Source of the DNA: Nocardioides guangzhouensis
GTDB lineage: Bacteria; Actinomycetota; Actinomycetes; Propionibacteriales; Nocardioidaceae
DNA length: 64,000 bases
Direction: 5' to 3'
NCBI RefSeq assembly: GCF_004519545.1
Contig: NZ_SDKM01000012.1
Coordinates: 62,001-126,000 of the forward strand
Part shown: positions 1 to 7,982 of the stretch, piece after piece
Layout of the letters: each line of letters starts with the position of its first letter
Numbering within the stretch: position 1 is the first letter of the stretch
Notes under the pieces: model-generated
The model's input: the letters and a program-made list of their open reading frames with translations, nothing else
Told to the model about the DNA's origin: nothing
Databases searched by the model: none
Made by a program: the position numbers and the translations under genes

Positions 1-213
1 CATGTGGGCGAACGACTTCAGGCCCTCGTCGCAGGCGTCCCACTTCTGCAGCTTGCCGCCGAGGCCGAAGCTGGCGAACAGCACCTTGGGGTTGTGCCAG
101 TACACGCCCACCGCCGTCGGCACCTTGCCCAGCTTCCTCTCGATCATCCGCTTGATCAGCGCCCCCTTGACGCCGGTGATCTCGGCCGGGGGGATGCGGG
201 TCGTGTGTTCCAT
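1..213 (-). CDS. Carboxymuconolactone decarboxylase-like protein, N-terminal part only
   Basis: The minus-strand reading starts at an ATG (211-213) and runs off the left edge after 71 codons, so only the N-terminus is visible. The segments TRIPPAEITGVKG, GVYWHNPKVL and KLQKWDACDEGLKSFAHM resemble the N-terminal part of actinobacterial AhpD-fold carboxymuconolactone decarboxylase family proteins. In that family the catalytic Cys-x-x-Cys and His follow shortly after the KSFAHM segment, so they would lie outside the window. Members are small alkylhydroperoxidase- or decarboxylase-like enzymes, but the substrate cannot be read from this part. It is divergent from the DinB gene. Confidence 0.6.
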   Translation of the reverse strand, partial: MEHTTRIPPAEITGVKGALIKRMIERKLGKVPTAVGVYWHNPKVLFASFGLGGKLQKWDACDEGLKSFAHM

Positions 214-359
214 GGTTCCTCCTGTGTCGGTGGCGGTGCGGACGGGTTGGAAGGTCGTCGCTGCCATGAAGACACCGGCCGGGCCGAGGATGTGACATGG
301 ACCGGGGCGGACGGCTGGTAGGCAGGCTCGCCGCGGACGAGCCCGCCTACCATGAGGTC

Positions 360-932
360 ATGGGCGTCTGGGGAGCGTTGTTGCTCGACCAGCTGGACTT
401 CTACCTGAACGCGCACCTGTTCCCGCGGCTCGAGGGCCTGACCGACGAGGAGTACTTCTGGGAGCCCGTCCCGGACTGCTGGTCCCTCGTCGAGGGGCCG
501 GACGGATGGGAGATGCAGGGCTCCTGGCCGGAGCCCGAACCCGACCCGCCGCCAGTCACCACCATCGGCTGGCGGCTGGCCCACATCGGCGCCGCGAACA
601 TCGGTGCCCGCACCAACGCGTTGTTCGGGGCCTCCGAGCCGGACCGGCCGATGTACGACCCGCGCTTCGTGTCGCCGATCCCCGGGTCGGCCCGCGACGC
701 GATCGCGCTGCTGCACGAGGTCTGGGGTCGGTGGCGCGACGGGGTCGCCGGAATCGACGACCTGCACCTGCTCGCGCCGCTCGGCCCGGCGGGAGGGCCC
801 TACGCCGACGACCCGCTGGCCGGCCTGGTCCTGCACGTCTCCCGCGAGACCATGCACCACGGCGGTGAGATCGGCGTCCTGCGCGACCTCTACGCGCGCC
901 GTACCCCGGACCGACCAGGAGGCTCGACGTGA
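360..932 (+). CDS. DinB-superfamily protein
   Basis: A protein of 190 residues (from ATG 360) with the pattern of a DinB/YfiT-like four-helix bundle: an N-terminal helix (GALLLDQLDFYLNAHLFPRL), a central His in WRLAHIGAANIG, and a C-terminal HVSRETMHHGGEIGVLRDL helix carrying the paired His and Glu usual for the metal site. Many members are mycothiol- or bacillithiol-dependent transferases or have no known role. An upstream start at 297 would add 21 residues without helix character, so 360 is preferred, although neither start has a strong ribosome site. The stop overlaps the next start (GTGA), so the two genes are probably translated together. Confidence 0.72.
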   Translation: MGVWGALLLDQLDFYLNAHLFPRLEGLTDEEYFWEPVPDCWSLVEGPDGWEMQGSWPEPEPDPPPVTTIGWRLAHIGAANIGARTNALFGASEPDRPMYDPRFVSPIPGSARDAIALLHEVWGRWRDGVAGIDDLHLLAPLGPAGGPYADDPLAGLVLHVSRETMHHGGEIGVLRDLYARRTPDRPGGST

Positions 933-1738
933 ACCAGAACAACGACCGGACCGCCACCTTCCACCGCCTCCACGCGTCGGGGTGCTTCGTGATGCCGAAC
1001 CCCTGGGACGTGGGGAGCGCGCGGGCGCTGGAGCGGCTCGGGTTCCCGGCCCTGGCCACCACCAGCGCCGGCTTGGCCTGGACGCTCGGGCGCCCGGACA
1101 CGCAGGTCACCCTCGACGAGGCCCTCGCCCACCTGCGGGAGGTCGCCGGGGCCGTCTCGGTGCCGGTGAACGCCGACTTCGAGGGCGGGTACGCGGTGGC
1201 GCCAGCAGACGTCGCGGCCAACGTCGCGCGTGCCGTGGAGACCGGCGTCGCCGGGCTGTCGGTCGAGGACGCGTCCGGCGACGACGCCGACCCGCTGTAC
1301 GCGTTCGCGCTGTCCGTCGAGCGGATCGCCGCCGCCCGGGAGGCGATCGACGCGAGCGGCACCGGCGTGCTCCTCACCGGCCGCTCCGAGGGCTTCGTGC
1401 GGGGCCGTCCCGACCTCGACGAGACCATCCGTCGGCTCCGCGCCTACGCCGACGCCGGCGCCGACTGCCTCTACGCGCCCCGGATCGACACGCCCGCGCA
1501 GGTCACCGCGATCGTCGAGGCGGTGGCACCGAAGCCGGTCAACCTGCTGGTCAACGCGCCGTTCACGACGGTCGCCGAGTCGGCCGCGCTCGGGGTACGC
1601 CGGATCAGCGTCGGTGGCACCCTCGCCCGCACCGCCTGGGGCGGCTTCCTGTCCGCGGCCCGCGAGATCGCCGACGCCGGCACGTTCACGGGGTTCCAGG
1701 ACCTGCCGAACGTCGACGCGCTGCTCGGCGAATCCTGA
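929..1738 (+). CDS. Isocitrate lyase/PEP mutase superfamily protein
   Basis: This 269-residue protein has the alpha/beta-barrel motifs of the PEP mutase/isocitrate lyase superfamily: NPWDVGSARALERLGFPAL (residues 24-42), the Mg-binding VPVNADFEGGY (78-88) and VEDASG (about 113). The KKCGH catalytic loop of true isocitrate lyases is not seen, and the length fits the short PEP-mutase-like group. The reaction probably cleaves or forms a C-C or P-C bond on a 2-oxo or enolpyruvyl compound; the substrate is unknown. The GTG start overlaps the stop of the DinB gene by 4 nt, which implies translational coupling. Confidence 0.8.
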   Translation: MNQNNDRTATFHRLHASGCFVMPNPWDVGSARALERLGFPALATTSAGLAWTLGRPDTQVTLDEALAHLREVAGAVSVPVNADFEGGYAVAPADVAANVARAVETGVAGLSVEDASGDDADPLYAFALSVERIAAAREAIDASGTGVLLTGRSEGFVRGRPDLDETIRRLRAYADAGADCLYAPRIDTPAQVTAIVEAVAPKPVNLLVNAPFTTVAESAALGVRRISVGGTLARTAWGGFLSAAREIADAGTFTGFQDLPNVDALLGES

Positions 1739-1774
1739 CCTCGTACGACGCGAGCATCGGCGATACTGCCGGTG

Positions 1775-2866
1775 ATGTCCGAGAGCCGACTGGAACCCCT
1801 TCTCCTGGGGCAGCGGGTTGTCGCGATCCTGGAGACGGGACTCCGGACCGCGACGTACAAGTTGGGCTCCTTGATGGCGCTGATCGACTACGCCATCGAG
1901 CACGTTCCGGACGATCCCGACGCGTCCGTCGAGGTTCCGATCCCCGACCTGGCCCAGCGGGTCCTGGAGCTCTACTGGCGTCAGGTGAGGCCGTTCGCCG
2001 GCAAGGAGCTTCGGCAGTCCACGCAGGCCCGGGCGCGGATCCCGCGGGCGGCGATGGAACTTCGTGCCGCGGCCGGCATCGGGACTGGAGGAGCGTCCCT
2101 CGCCGTGGCTGCCACGCGTGCGCCGACCGTGTACGAGAAGGCGCTGGACGAGGTCACGCTCTGCCTGGCCCAACAACCCCTGCAGCGCTTGCAGCGACTG
2201 CCGGGAGCAACGGTCAGTGACTGTTTCCTGTTTGAGGACTCCTTCCTGCACGACCACGTCTCGCGCAGCACCCTCCGGGCTCATGGTGACTCGATCGTGC
2301 TCGGCCCTGGCGTAGCCACTGGACTCGCACGTCTCGCCGGGCTGCTGAAGCCAGCGCTGGAGATCATGTGGGTCGAGGATGTCCGCCGCATGAACCGCTT
2401 CCTGGACGAGGACGTTCCCGACGTGGCGGGCCACCTGTTCGGCCGGGAACGGATCTCGTTGGCCTCGGTGCGCGAGCCTTTCAAGGATGCCTTTGGTGCC
2501 CGATGCTTCTACTGCGACCTGCCCTTGGCGGTGGACAACCCCGTCGACCACGTCCTGCCGTGGTCCCTGCTGGGCATCGACGGCCTCGCCAATCTCGTGC
2601 TGGCCTGTCGACGGTGCAACGGCGACAAACGACATTCCTTGCCCGCTACGTCGATCGTCGACCGTGTGCTCGAGCGGGACCGTGACGTCCTCGAGGCCAT
2701 CGCAGCCGAGATCGAGTGGCCCACCCAGTTCGACCGCGTCGTGGCGGCGGCCCGAGGCATCTACCGCAGCCAGCCCGACGGGAGCGTCACCTGGGCTGGT
2801 GTCCGAAGCAGCCAGCGGCTCGACCTTGCCTTTCCGCATTGGTGGCTGGACATCGACCCGCGGTGA
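1775..2866 (+). CDS. HNH endonuclease domain protein
   Basis: A 363-residue protein with an HNH nuclease domain in its C-terminal third: CFYCDLPL (first zinc knuckle, about residue 244), DHVLPWS (catalytic His, about 258) and NLVLACRRCNGDK (second knuckle, about 275). The first 230 residues are mostly helical and match nothing I can name. The domain cleaves DNA, but the isolated setting does not tell whether this is a defence, repair or intron-related enzyme. ATG 1775 follows a GATACT box by 7 nt, a weak version of the leaderless start seen elsewhere in the window; GTG 1772 is the alternative. Base use matches the neighbours. Confidence 0.8.
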   Translation: MSESRLEPLLLGQRVVAILETGLRTATYKLGSLMALIDYAIEHVPDDPDASVEVPIPDLAQRVLELYWRQVRPFAGKELRQSTQARARIPRAAMELRAAAGIGTGGASLAVAATRAPTVYEKALDEVTLCLAQQPLQRLQRLPGATVSDCFLFEDSFLHDHVSRSTLRAHGDSIVLGPGVATGLARLAGLLKPALEIMWVEDVRRMNRFLDEDVPDVAGHLFGRERISLASVREPFKDAFGARCFYCDLPLAVDNPVDHVLPWSLLGIDGLANLVLACRRCNGDKRHSLPATSIVDRVLERDRDVLEAIAAEIEWPTQFDRVVAAARGIYRSQPDGSVTWAGVRSSQRLDLAFPHWWLDIDPR

Positions 2867-2901
2867 CCTGCAATAGGTTGCATCCCGGAACGGAGGGTTG
2901 C

Positions 2902-3030
2902 TCACGAGCCGGGCAGGTGCAGGCCGACGAACGGGCCAGTGCCGCCGTCGAGCAGGTAGCCGGTCGTGCTGACGAACCCGTGAGCAGCGGCGTGGGACAG
3001 GCCGTCGACGGTCGACGCCTGTGCCAGCGG
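2902..3030 (-). pseudogene. Possible C-terminal remnant of a short-chain dehydrogenase
   Basis: The minus strand encodes a tail reading GFVSTTGYLLDGGTGPF before a stop at 2902-2904. This resembles the last strand of classical short-chain dehydrogenases (TGxxxxVDGG). No Rossmann motif or catalytic Tyr-x-x-x-Lys can be found upstream on this strand, so if the match is real only about 35 residues remain. It fills most of the gap between the HNH gene and the MDR gene. The similarity is short and could be chance. Confidence 0.25.
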
Positions 3031-3078
3031 GCAGGGTGGGACGGCTCCGGGCGTGCCCCCTGTCAGGTACGGGGTTGC

Positions 3079-3084
3079 TACCTT
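3079..3084 (+). promoter_or_regulatory. -10 box (TACCTT) of a likely leaderless transcript
   Basis: TACCTT is followed by 6 nt and then ATG at 3091, so the transcript would begin at or within a base of the start codon of the short leader ORF. The TANNNT plus 6-7 nt geometry is the known actinobacterial leaderless layout. Confidence 0.5.
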
Positions 3085-3090
3085 GCGGCC

Positions 3091-3126
3091 ATGACCCACC
3101 CGGCTGCCCCACGACGGCGCCGATGA
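3091..3126 (+). CDS. 11-aa leader ORF (MTHPAAPRRRR) coupled to the MDR gene
   Basis: An ATG placed 6 nt after a TACCTT box opens an 11-codon frame, MTHPAAPRRRR, whose TGA overlaps the ATG of the oxidoreductase gene (ATGA at 3123-3126). The product is too short to be an enzyme. The arrangement is that of a translated leader whose terminating ribosome delivers initiation to the next gene. A run of four arginine codons just before the stop could make coupling sensitive to Arg-tRNA supply or ribosome pausing. This is inference from position only. Confidence 0.4.
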   Translation: MTHPAAPRRRR

Positions 3127-4079
3127 GGGCCGTCGTCCGCGACCGGTACGGCGCGCCGGACGTGCTGCGGGTCGAGGAGGTCCCGGTTCCGGTGCCGGGC
3201 GCCGGGCAGGTGCGGGTGCGGGTCGCGGCGACGTCGGTCAACCTCAGCGACTGGGAGGGACTGACCGGCCGGCCGGGGTACGCGCGCATCGGCGGACTGC
3301 GGACGCCGGCGCACCGGACGCTCGGCTCGGACATTGCCGGCGTGGTCGATGCGGTGGGCGAGGGGGTGACCCGGTTCCGCCCCGGCGACGAGGTGTACGG
3401 CGACAACCTGGCGCTGATGGGCGGGTTCGCGGAGCTCGCGATCGCGCCCGAGTCCGCGCTGGCGCCCAAGCCGGCCGGGCTGACCTTCGCCGAGGCGTCG
3501 ACGATCCCGCAGTCCGGTGCGATCGCACTGCGCGGCACCGAGCCCGTGACGCCGGGCAGCCGACTGCTGGTCAACGGCGCCGGGGGAGGGTCGGGGTCCT
3601 TCGCCATCCAGCTCGCCCGGCGACACGGCGCCCACGTGACCGCGGTGGACAACGCCGCCAAGCTGGACTTCATGCGGTCGGTCGGCGCCCACGAGGTGAT
3701 CGACTACCGGGCCGAGGACTTCACGCGCACGCACGCGCCGTACGACTTGATCCTGGACCTGGTCGCGCACCGCTCGGTCTTCGCCTACCGGCGGGCACTG
3801 GCCCGCGGCGGCCGGTACCGCTGCGTGGGCGGGTCGGTGCGTTCCCTGCTGCGGGTGCTCACCGCCGGCTCGGTGGTGGGAGCGCTCACCGGGCGCTCGA
3901 TCGGCGTGCTCGTCGTGAGGCAGGGCCCGGACCACTTCGCGCCGCTCGCCGAGCTGGTCCTCTCCGGGGACGTCCGGATCCATATCGACCGGGTCTTCCC
4001 GCTCGGGGAGACGCCGGCGGCCCTCGCCCGGGTCGGCGAGGGCCGTGCGCTCGGCAAGGTCGTGGTCCAGCCGACCTAG
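3123..4079 (+). CDS. Zinc-independent MDR alcohol dehydrogenase/quinone oxidoreductase
   Basis: The 318-residue protein begins MRAVVRDRYGAPDVLRVEEV and follows the medium-chain dehydrogenase/reductase plan: a GroES-like catalytic domain (LGSDIAGVVDAVGEGV, about residues 60-75) and a Rossmann domain with VNGAGGGSGSFAIQLAR (about 150-166). No cysteine cluster for structural zinc and no Cys/His catalytic zinc ligands are visible, which points to the NADPH quinone oxidoreductase-like branch. It reduces an enone or quinone in the cytoplasm; the substrate is not known. The start was chosen at 3123 because the conserved N-terminus begins there and it overlaps the leader ORF by 4 nt. Confidence 0.85.
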   Translation: MRAVVRDRYGAPDVLRVEEVPVPVPGAGQVRVRVAATSVNLSDWEGLTGRPGYARIGGLRTPAHRTLGSDIAGVVDAVGEGVTRFRPGDEVYGDNLALMGGFAELAIAPESALAPKPAGLTFAEASTIPQSGAIALRGTEPVTPGSRLLVNGAGGGSGSFAIQLARRHGAHVTAVDNAAKLDFMRSVGAHEVIDYRAEDFTRTHAPYDLILDLVAHRSVFAYRRALARGGRYRCVGGSVRSLLRVLTAGSVVGALTGRSIGVLVVRQGPDHFAPLAELVLSGDVRIHIDRVFPLGETPAALARVGEGRALGKVVVQPT

Positions 4080-4087
4080 CCCACCCC

Positions 4088-4498
4088 TCAGTGGTGCGCG
4101 TCGGGGTCGAAGCCCTCCGGGGCCTGGTCGAGGAAGCCCGTGACGGAGGCGATGCGACCGGCGGCGTCGAGCTCGAGCACGTCGGTCCCCGTGGCGAACG
4201 TCGCGCCACCGGCCACCAGCTCCCACTGGAGCCGGGCCCGGTCGTGGTGGGTGTCCGGCTCGGTCCGGGCCCGGAACACGTAGTCGGGCGTGCGCTGGGC
4301 GAACTCGTTCCGGAAACCGATCAGCTCGTCGACCCCGCGCATGACGCCGAGCGGAACGTGGGAGCTGACGCCGTCGGCGAACGTCTCGGGGGCGAGACGC
4401 TGCTGGGCGTCGGCAGCCCCCGTGTTCCAGAACTCGACGTATCGCTCGACGGCGTCCCTGGCGGTCGTCGCCGGGCTGGTGGTGGTGGCTTCGGTCAT
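4088..4498 (-). CDS. SnoaL-like/NTF2-fold protein
   Basis: A 136-residue protein with a nuclear-transport-factor-2/SnoaL-like polyketide cyclase fold: ARDAVERYVEFWNTG (N-terminal helix), FRNEFAQRTPDYVFRARTE and GRIASVTGFLDQ (C-terminal strand). Such proteins are small binding or cyclase domains with varied ligands. It is transcribed away from the XRE/MmyB-type regulator at 4634, and a perfect 21-bp inverted repeat lies in the shared 135-bp promoter region. This suggests that the regulator controls it. Its stop lies 9 bp from the stop of the convergent MDR gene. Confidence 0.75.
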   Translation of the reverse strand: MTEATTTSPATTARDAVERYVEFWNTGAADAQQRLAPETFADGVSSHVPLGVMRGVDELIGFRNEFAQRTPDYVFRARTEPDTHHDRARLQWELVAGGATFATGTDVLELDAAGRIASVTGFLDQAPEGFDPDAHH

Positions 4499-4580
4499 GG
4501 CGGATCTCCTTGTGTGGTTGGGATCTGCCGCCCGTGGTCGGTGCGGCGACGACCACTGTGACGTCGGCCCCGATGACGCG

Positions 4581-4601
4581 CAATGACCTCGGAGGTCATT
4601 G
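4581..4601. promoter_or_regulatory. Perfect 10-1-10 palindrome, candidate operator
   Basis: CAATGACCTC and GAGGTCATTG form a perfect inverted repeat of 10-bp arms around one central G. It lies between the divergent NTF2-like gene (start 4498) and the XRE/MmyB regulator gene (start 4634). Regulators of this family usually control the gene opposite to them, so it is a good candidate for the binding site of that regulator. Confidence 0.6.
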
Positions 4602-4633
4602 CCCGGCGACGCGTCGGCGCCATCGTTGCGCCC

Positions 4634-5423
4634 ATGACTGCGATCGCGGCGACCCCGGAGGAGACGGTCGGGATGCTGGTGAAGCGCTGGCGCGAGCGAC
4701 GCCGCCGCTCCCAGCTGGACGTGTCCCTGGCTGCCGACGTGTCGGCGCGGCACCTGAGCTACATCGAGACCGGCCGCGCGCGGCCGAGCCGGGAGATGAT
4801 CGAGCGGATCTCCGACGAGCTCGACGTGCCGCTGCGCGAGCGCAACCGCTGGTACCTCGCCGCCGGCTTCGCACCGGCCCACCCCGAGCGCGCGTTCACC
4901 GACCTCGGCGCGGCCCACGACGCGGTCCACGCGGTGCTCCGGGGGATGGAGCCCAACCCGGCGGTCGCGGTCAACGGGTGCTGGGACCTGCTGGCTGCCA
5001 ACGACGCGATGCTGGCCTTCCTGGACGGCCTGCCGGACGAGCTCGGCCGCATGCCCGTCAACATCCTCCGCGCCACCCTGCACCCGGACGGACTCGCCCC
5101 CCAGGTGCGCAACCTCGACCAGTGGCGGGCCCACGTGCTGCGGCGGGTACGCCGACAGCTCGAGCGCACCGCCGCGGACGGGCTCGGCGAGCTGCTGGCC
5201 GAGCTCGAGGGGTACGGCGCCCCCGACCCGGTGGCCCCGCCACCGCCCCCGGCCGACCAGGACCTCGTCGTGCCGCTGCAGCTGACTGGCCCTGCTCTAC
5301 GCGGCCACCGTCTTCGGCTCTCCCCGCGACGTCACCCTGGACGAGATCGCGATCGAGACCTTCATCCCCGCCGACGACGGCACCGCCCGGATCCTGCGGT
5401 CGATGGCGGACGCGCGGGACTGA
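4634..5423 (+). pseudogene. XRE-family regulator with MmyB-like ligand domain, frameshifted near its C-terminus
   Basis: The N-terminus is a helix-turn-helix (SQLDVSLAADVSARHLSYIE, about residues 24-43), followed by the MmyB-like ligand-binding domain (PNPAVAVNGCWDLLAAND, PVNILRATLHPDGL, RRVRRQLERTAADG). The frame stays intact to DLVVPLQL at about 5283. The expected ending, LALLYAATVFGSPRDVTLDE to SMADARD, then continues in another frame to a TGA at 5421-5423. A few residues normally found between these parts are missing, so the lesion looks like a short deletion that also shifts frame. DNA binding may survive, but the last strands of the ligand domain are lost in the shifted product. ATG 4634 is preferred over 4583, which lies inside the palindrome. 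Confidence 0.7.
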
Positions 5424-5478
5424 GCCGGCTCGTCCGCATCAGGAGGGGTCCTGCACCCTCGCGGGGCGGACGACCTGC

Positions 5479-6894
5479 TCAGGCCAGCCGGTCGGCCTCG
5501 GCCACCAGCGTCCGGACCCGAGCCGCCAGGTCGTGGTCGAAGGCGCCGGCCGGGGCCTGCCAGCGCCAGTTGCCCAGCCCGGTGCCGGGGGTGTTCATGC
5601 GGCCCTCGCTGCCGAGCCCGAGCAGGTCCTGCGCCGGTACGACGGTCAGCCGGGCGGTGGAGGCCAGCGCGAGGCGGACCAGTGCCCAGGGCATCGCCTC
5701 GCCCGGGTCGACGAGGCAGGAGCGGACCCGGTCGCGGGTGTGGTCGTCGAGCTGGCTCCACCAGCCCACGGTGGTGTCGTTGTCGTGGGTCCCGGTGTAG
5801 ACGACGCTCTGCTCACCGTGCCGGTGGGGGAGGTACGGGTTGTCCGGGTTGCCGTCGAAGGCGAACTGCAGGACCTTCATGCCGGGCAGGCCGAAGCGGT
5901 CGCGGAGCTCCTCGACCTCGGGGGTGATCACGCCGAGGTCCTCGGCCACCAGGGTCCCCGGTCCGGCGGTGTCGACCAGCGCGGTCAGCACCTCGGTGCC
6001 CGGTGCGCGGACCCACCAGCCGTCCCGTGCGGTCGGCGCGTCCGCCGGCACGTGCCAGGCGGCCTCGAACCCGCGGAAGTGGTCGATGCGGACCAGGTCG
6101 AACAGCTCGCGCTGGCGGGCGATCCGGCGCCGCCACCAGGCGAACCCGTCGGCCGCCATCGCGTCCCAGTCGTAGTGCGGGTTGTTCCAGCGCTGCCCCT
6201 CGGCGGCGAAGTAGTCCGGCGGGCACCCGGTCACCGTGGTCGGCCGACCCTCCTGGTCGAGCTGGAAGAGGCCGCGCGAGGCCCACACGTCGGCGCTGTC
6301 GAGGGACACGAAGATCGGCAGGTCACCGAACAGCAGGAGGCCCTTCGACGCGGCGTACTCCCGCAGCCGGGCCCACTGCACGGCGAACACCCACTGCTCG
6401 AACCGCAGGTCCCGCAGCCGGTCCTCCAACGGCCCGAGAGCCTCGCGTACGGCGTCCGGGTCGCGGTCCCGCAGGTCCGGCTCCCAGGTGGTCCAGCGCG
6501 CGTGGTCGTTCCGCTCGCGGAGCGCGGTGAACTCGGCGTACGGGTCCAGCCAGTCGGCGTGCTCGTCGCACCACGCGGCGAACGCCTCCCGCTGCCGGTC
6601 GTCCAGCGCGGTGCGGTCGCCGAGGCCGTGGGCGGCCTGGTGCTCCCGGCTGATCAGTGCCGGGTTGCCCGCCATCGCCGACGGCGCGTCGTACGGCGAG
6701 CGGCTCTCCTCGTGCGTCGGCACCAGCGGCAGGACCTGCCAGACCGAGCAGCCGGTCGCGGCGAGGAAGTCGACGAACCGGTACGCCTCGTCGCCCAGGT
6801 CACCGGTCTCCCGGTCCGGCGCCGCCGGCAGCGAGGTCACGTGCAGCAGCACGCCGGCCCGGCGCACGTCGGACGCCCTGCCCGGCTCGCTCAT
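5479..6894 (-). CDS. malQ: 4-alpha-glucanotransferase
   Basis: The 471-residue protein belongs to glycoside hydrolase family 77. It shows the N-terminal substrate-site segment SPYDAPSAMAGNP, the nucleophile region LVRIDHFRGF (Asp about 269), the acid/base region VAEDLGVITPEV (Glu about 317) and GTHDNDTTVGWW (transition-state Asp about 370). It transfers maltodextrin chains between glucans in the cytoplasm, in maltose and glycogen turnover. The length fits the compact bacterial/plant D-enzyme type rather than the longer forms of about 700 residues found in many actinobacteria. A ribosome site (AAGGGAG) precedes the ATG. It is last in the minus-strand run and converges on the XRE gene. Confidence 0.95.
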   Translation of the reverse strand: MSEPGRASDVRRAGVLLHVTSLPAAPDRETGDLGDEAYRFVDFLAATGCSVWQVLPLVPTHEESRSPYDAPSAMAGNPALISREHQAAHGLGDRTALDDRQREAFAAWCDEHADWLDPYAEFTALRERNDHARWTTWEPDLRDRDPDAVREALGPLEDRLRDLRFEQWVFAVQWARLREYAASKGLLLFGDLPIFVSLDSADVWASRGLFQLDQEGRPTTVTGCPPDYFAAEGQRWNNPHYDWDAMAADGFAWWRRRIARQRELFDLVRIDHFRGFEAAWHVPADAPTARDGWWVRAPGTEVLTALVDTAGPGTLVAEDLGVITPEVEELRDRFGLPGMKVLQFAFDGNPDNPYLPHRHGEQSVVYTGTHDNDTTVGWWSQLDDHTRDRVRSCLVDPGEAMPWALVRLALASTARLTVVPAQDLLGLGSEGRMNTPGTGLGNWRWQAPAGAFDHDLAARVRTLVAEADRLA

Positions 6895-6931
6895 GGGGTC
6901 TCCCTTCGTCGCTCCCGCGAGCGTAGTCGGG

Positions 6932-7474
6932 TCAGCCCGGACGGCCGCCGACGGTCCAGCGGTGCACCTCGGTCCCGACGAAGCGGTCGGGGTCGAGCAC
7001 CTCCCGCGCCCGGTCGGCGTCCGGCGCCTCGAGCAGGACGGCCATCCCGAGCAGCCGGGACCCGTCGTCGGACAGCAGCGGCCCGTACGCGATCAGGTCG
7101 TCCCGCGGCGGCGGCGCGGGCGCGGCCTCCGCCGGCTCCAGCGTGAACCCGAGCACGAGGAACCGCTCCGCGCCGATGCCCTCGAAGTCCCACATGGTCC
7201 GCCCGAGCGCGTTGTGCCAGCGCCGCACCAGCACGTCGCGGTAGGCGCCCGCCTGGTAGCCGGGCTCCCCGAACGCGAACGCCCGGGCCGCGGCGGGGTC
7301 GGGCAGGTCGAGCGCGTGCACGCTGCCGGTGAGCGTCTCGTCGTCGGCGTACGTCGGCCCACGCGCGATCATCGTCGTCGCGAACCGGTCCATGTAGGCC
7401 CAGTGCTGCTCTGCCATCGCGACCCGCAGCGGCGTCGACCCGGCGCGGTCGCGGTGGTAGCAGAAGAACTCCAT
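6932..7474 (-). CDS. YCII-like domain protein (two tandem units)
   Basis: This 180-residue protein looks like two YCII-related ferredoxin-like units. The first is MEFFCYHRDRAG to LVRRW with a MAEQHWAYMDRF helix and ARGPTYAD turn; the second is RFLVLGFTLEP to VHRWTVGG with LLSDDGSRLLGMAVLLEAPD. The His and Asp residues of the first unit sit where the YCII family places its putative active site. The reaction is unknown; family members include EthD/YciI-like dehydrochlorinase relatives. The start lies 10 nt downstream of the thioesterase stop, so both are probably in one operon with malQ (38 nt further). Confidence 0.65.
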   Translation of the reverse strand: MEFFCYHRDRAGSTPLRVAMAEQHWAYMDRFATTMIARGPTYADDETLTGSVHALDLPDPAAARAFAFGEPGYQAGAYRDVLVRRWHNALGRTMWDFEGIGAERFLVLGFTLEPAEAAPAPPPRDDLIAYGPLLSDDGSRLLGMAVLLEAPDADRAREVLDPDRFVGTEVHRWTVGGRPG

Positions 7475-7484
7475 GCAGAGGCCC

Positions 7485-7982
7485 TCAGCGCAGCGCGAGG
7501 GATCCGGAGACGTCCGGCGCCCAGGGCAGCGTGGCGTCCTCGGCGATGCGCTTGTCGAGGGCGGCGGCGACGTCCTCGGGCCACGGCGCCGTACGACGGG
7601 TCTCCATGTCGATGTGGAGGAAGATCTCCTCCATCACGAAGCTCAGCCGCTGGTGCGACTCGTCGAGCAGGTAGGCCAGCGCGTGCGCGGCGCGCTCCGA
7701 GCGACCGAGCAGCCGCACGCGGGTCGACATCATGTCGCCGGTGCGCATCTCGGCGAGGTAGGTCAGGTGGTGCTCGGCGGAGAAGCACGCGTGCCCGCGG
7801 GCCGGCCAGTTGTGCGGGATCCCCAGCGCGACCAGCGACTCGTCGAGCCCCTCGCTGGCGATGCCGGTGTAGTGCCGGACGTTGAGGTGGCCGTTGGCGT
7901 CCTCGAAGGCCATCGGGACCGGCTGCTCGGCGTACGCCGGGAGCGCGGCCAGCTGCTCGTACGACGGGTGGGGAGGCTTCAC
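7485..7982 (-). CDS. Hotdog-fold acyl-CoA thioesterase-like protein
   Basis: A 165-residue protein with the hotdog-fold pattern of 4-hydroxybenzoyl-CoA-type thioesterases: MAFEDANGHLNVRHYTGI (Asp/His site near residue 30), the long helix EGLDESLVALGIP, and the strands EHHLTYLAEMRTGDMMSTRV and RLSFVMEEIFLHIDMETRR. It probably hydrolyses a CoA thioester in the cytoplasm; the acyl group is not predictable. The GTG start overlaps the TGA that ends the upstream hydrolase pseudogene (GTGA), showing that it evolved as the downstream partner of that gene. Translation now depends on whether ribosomes still reach that stop. Confidence 0.75.
   Translation of the reverse strand: MKPPHPSYEQLAALPAYAEQPVPMAFEDANGHLNVRHYTGIASEGLDESLVALGIPHNWPARGHACFSAEHHLTYLAEMRTGDMMSTRVRLLGRSERAAHALAYLLDESHQRLSFVMEEIFLHIDMETRRTAPWPEDVAAALDKRIAEDATLPWAPDVSGSLALR

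Noticed and set aside
890..3673. A 927-residue open frame on the minus strand
   Set aside because: It lies opposite the PEP-mutase-like, HNH and MDR genes, has low-complexity Arg/Pro/Gly composition and no recognised domain. It is a GC-rich shadow.
4510..7146. An 878-residue plus-strand frame
   Set aside because: It covers parts of the XRE gene in another frame and the antisense of malQ; composition is typical of shadows.
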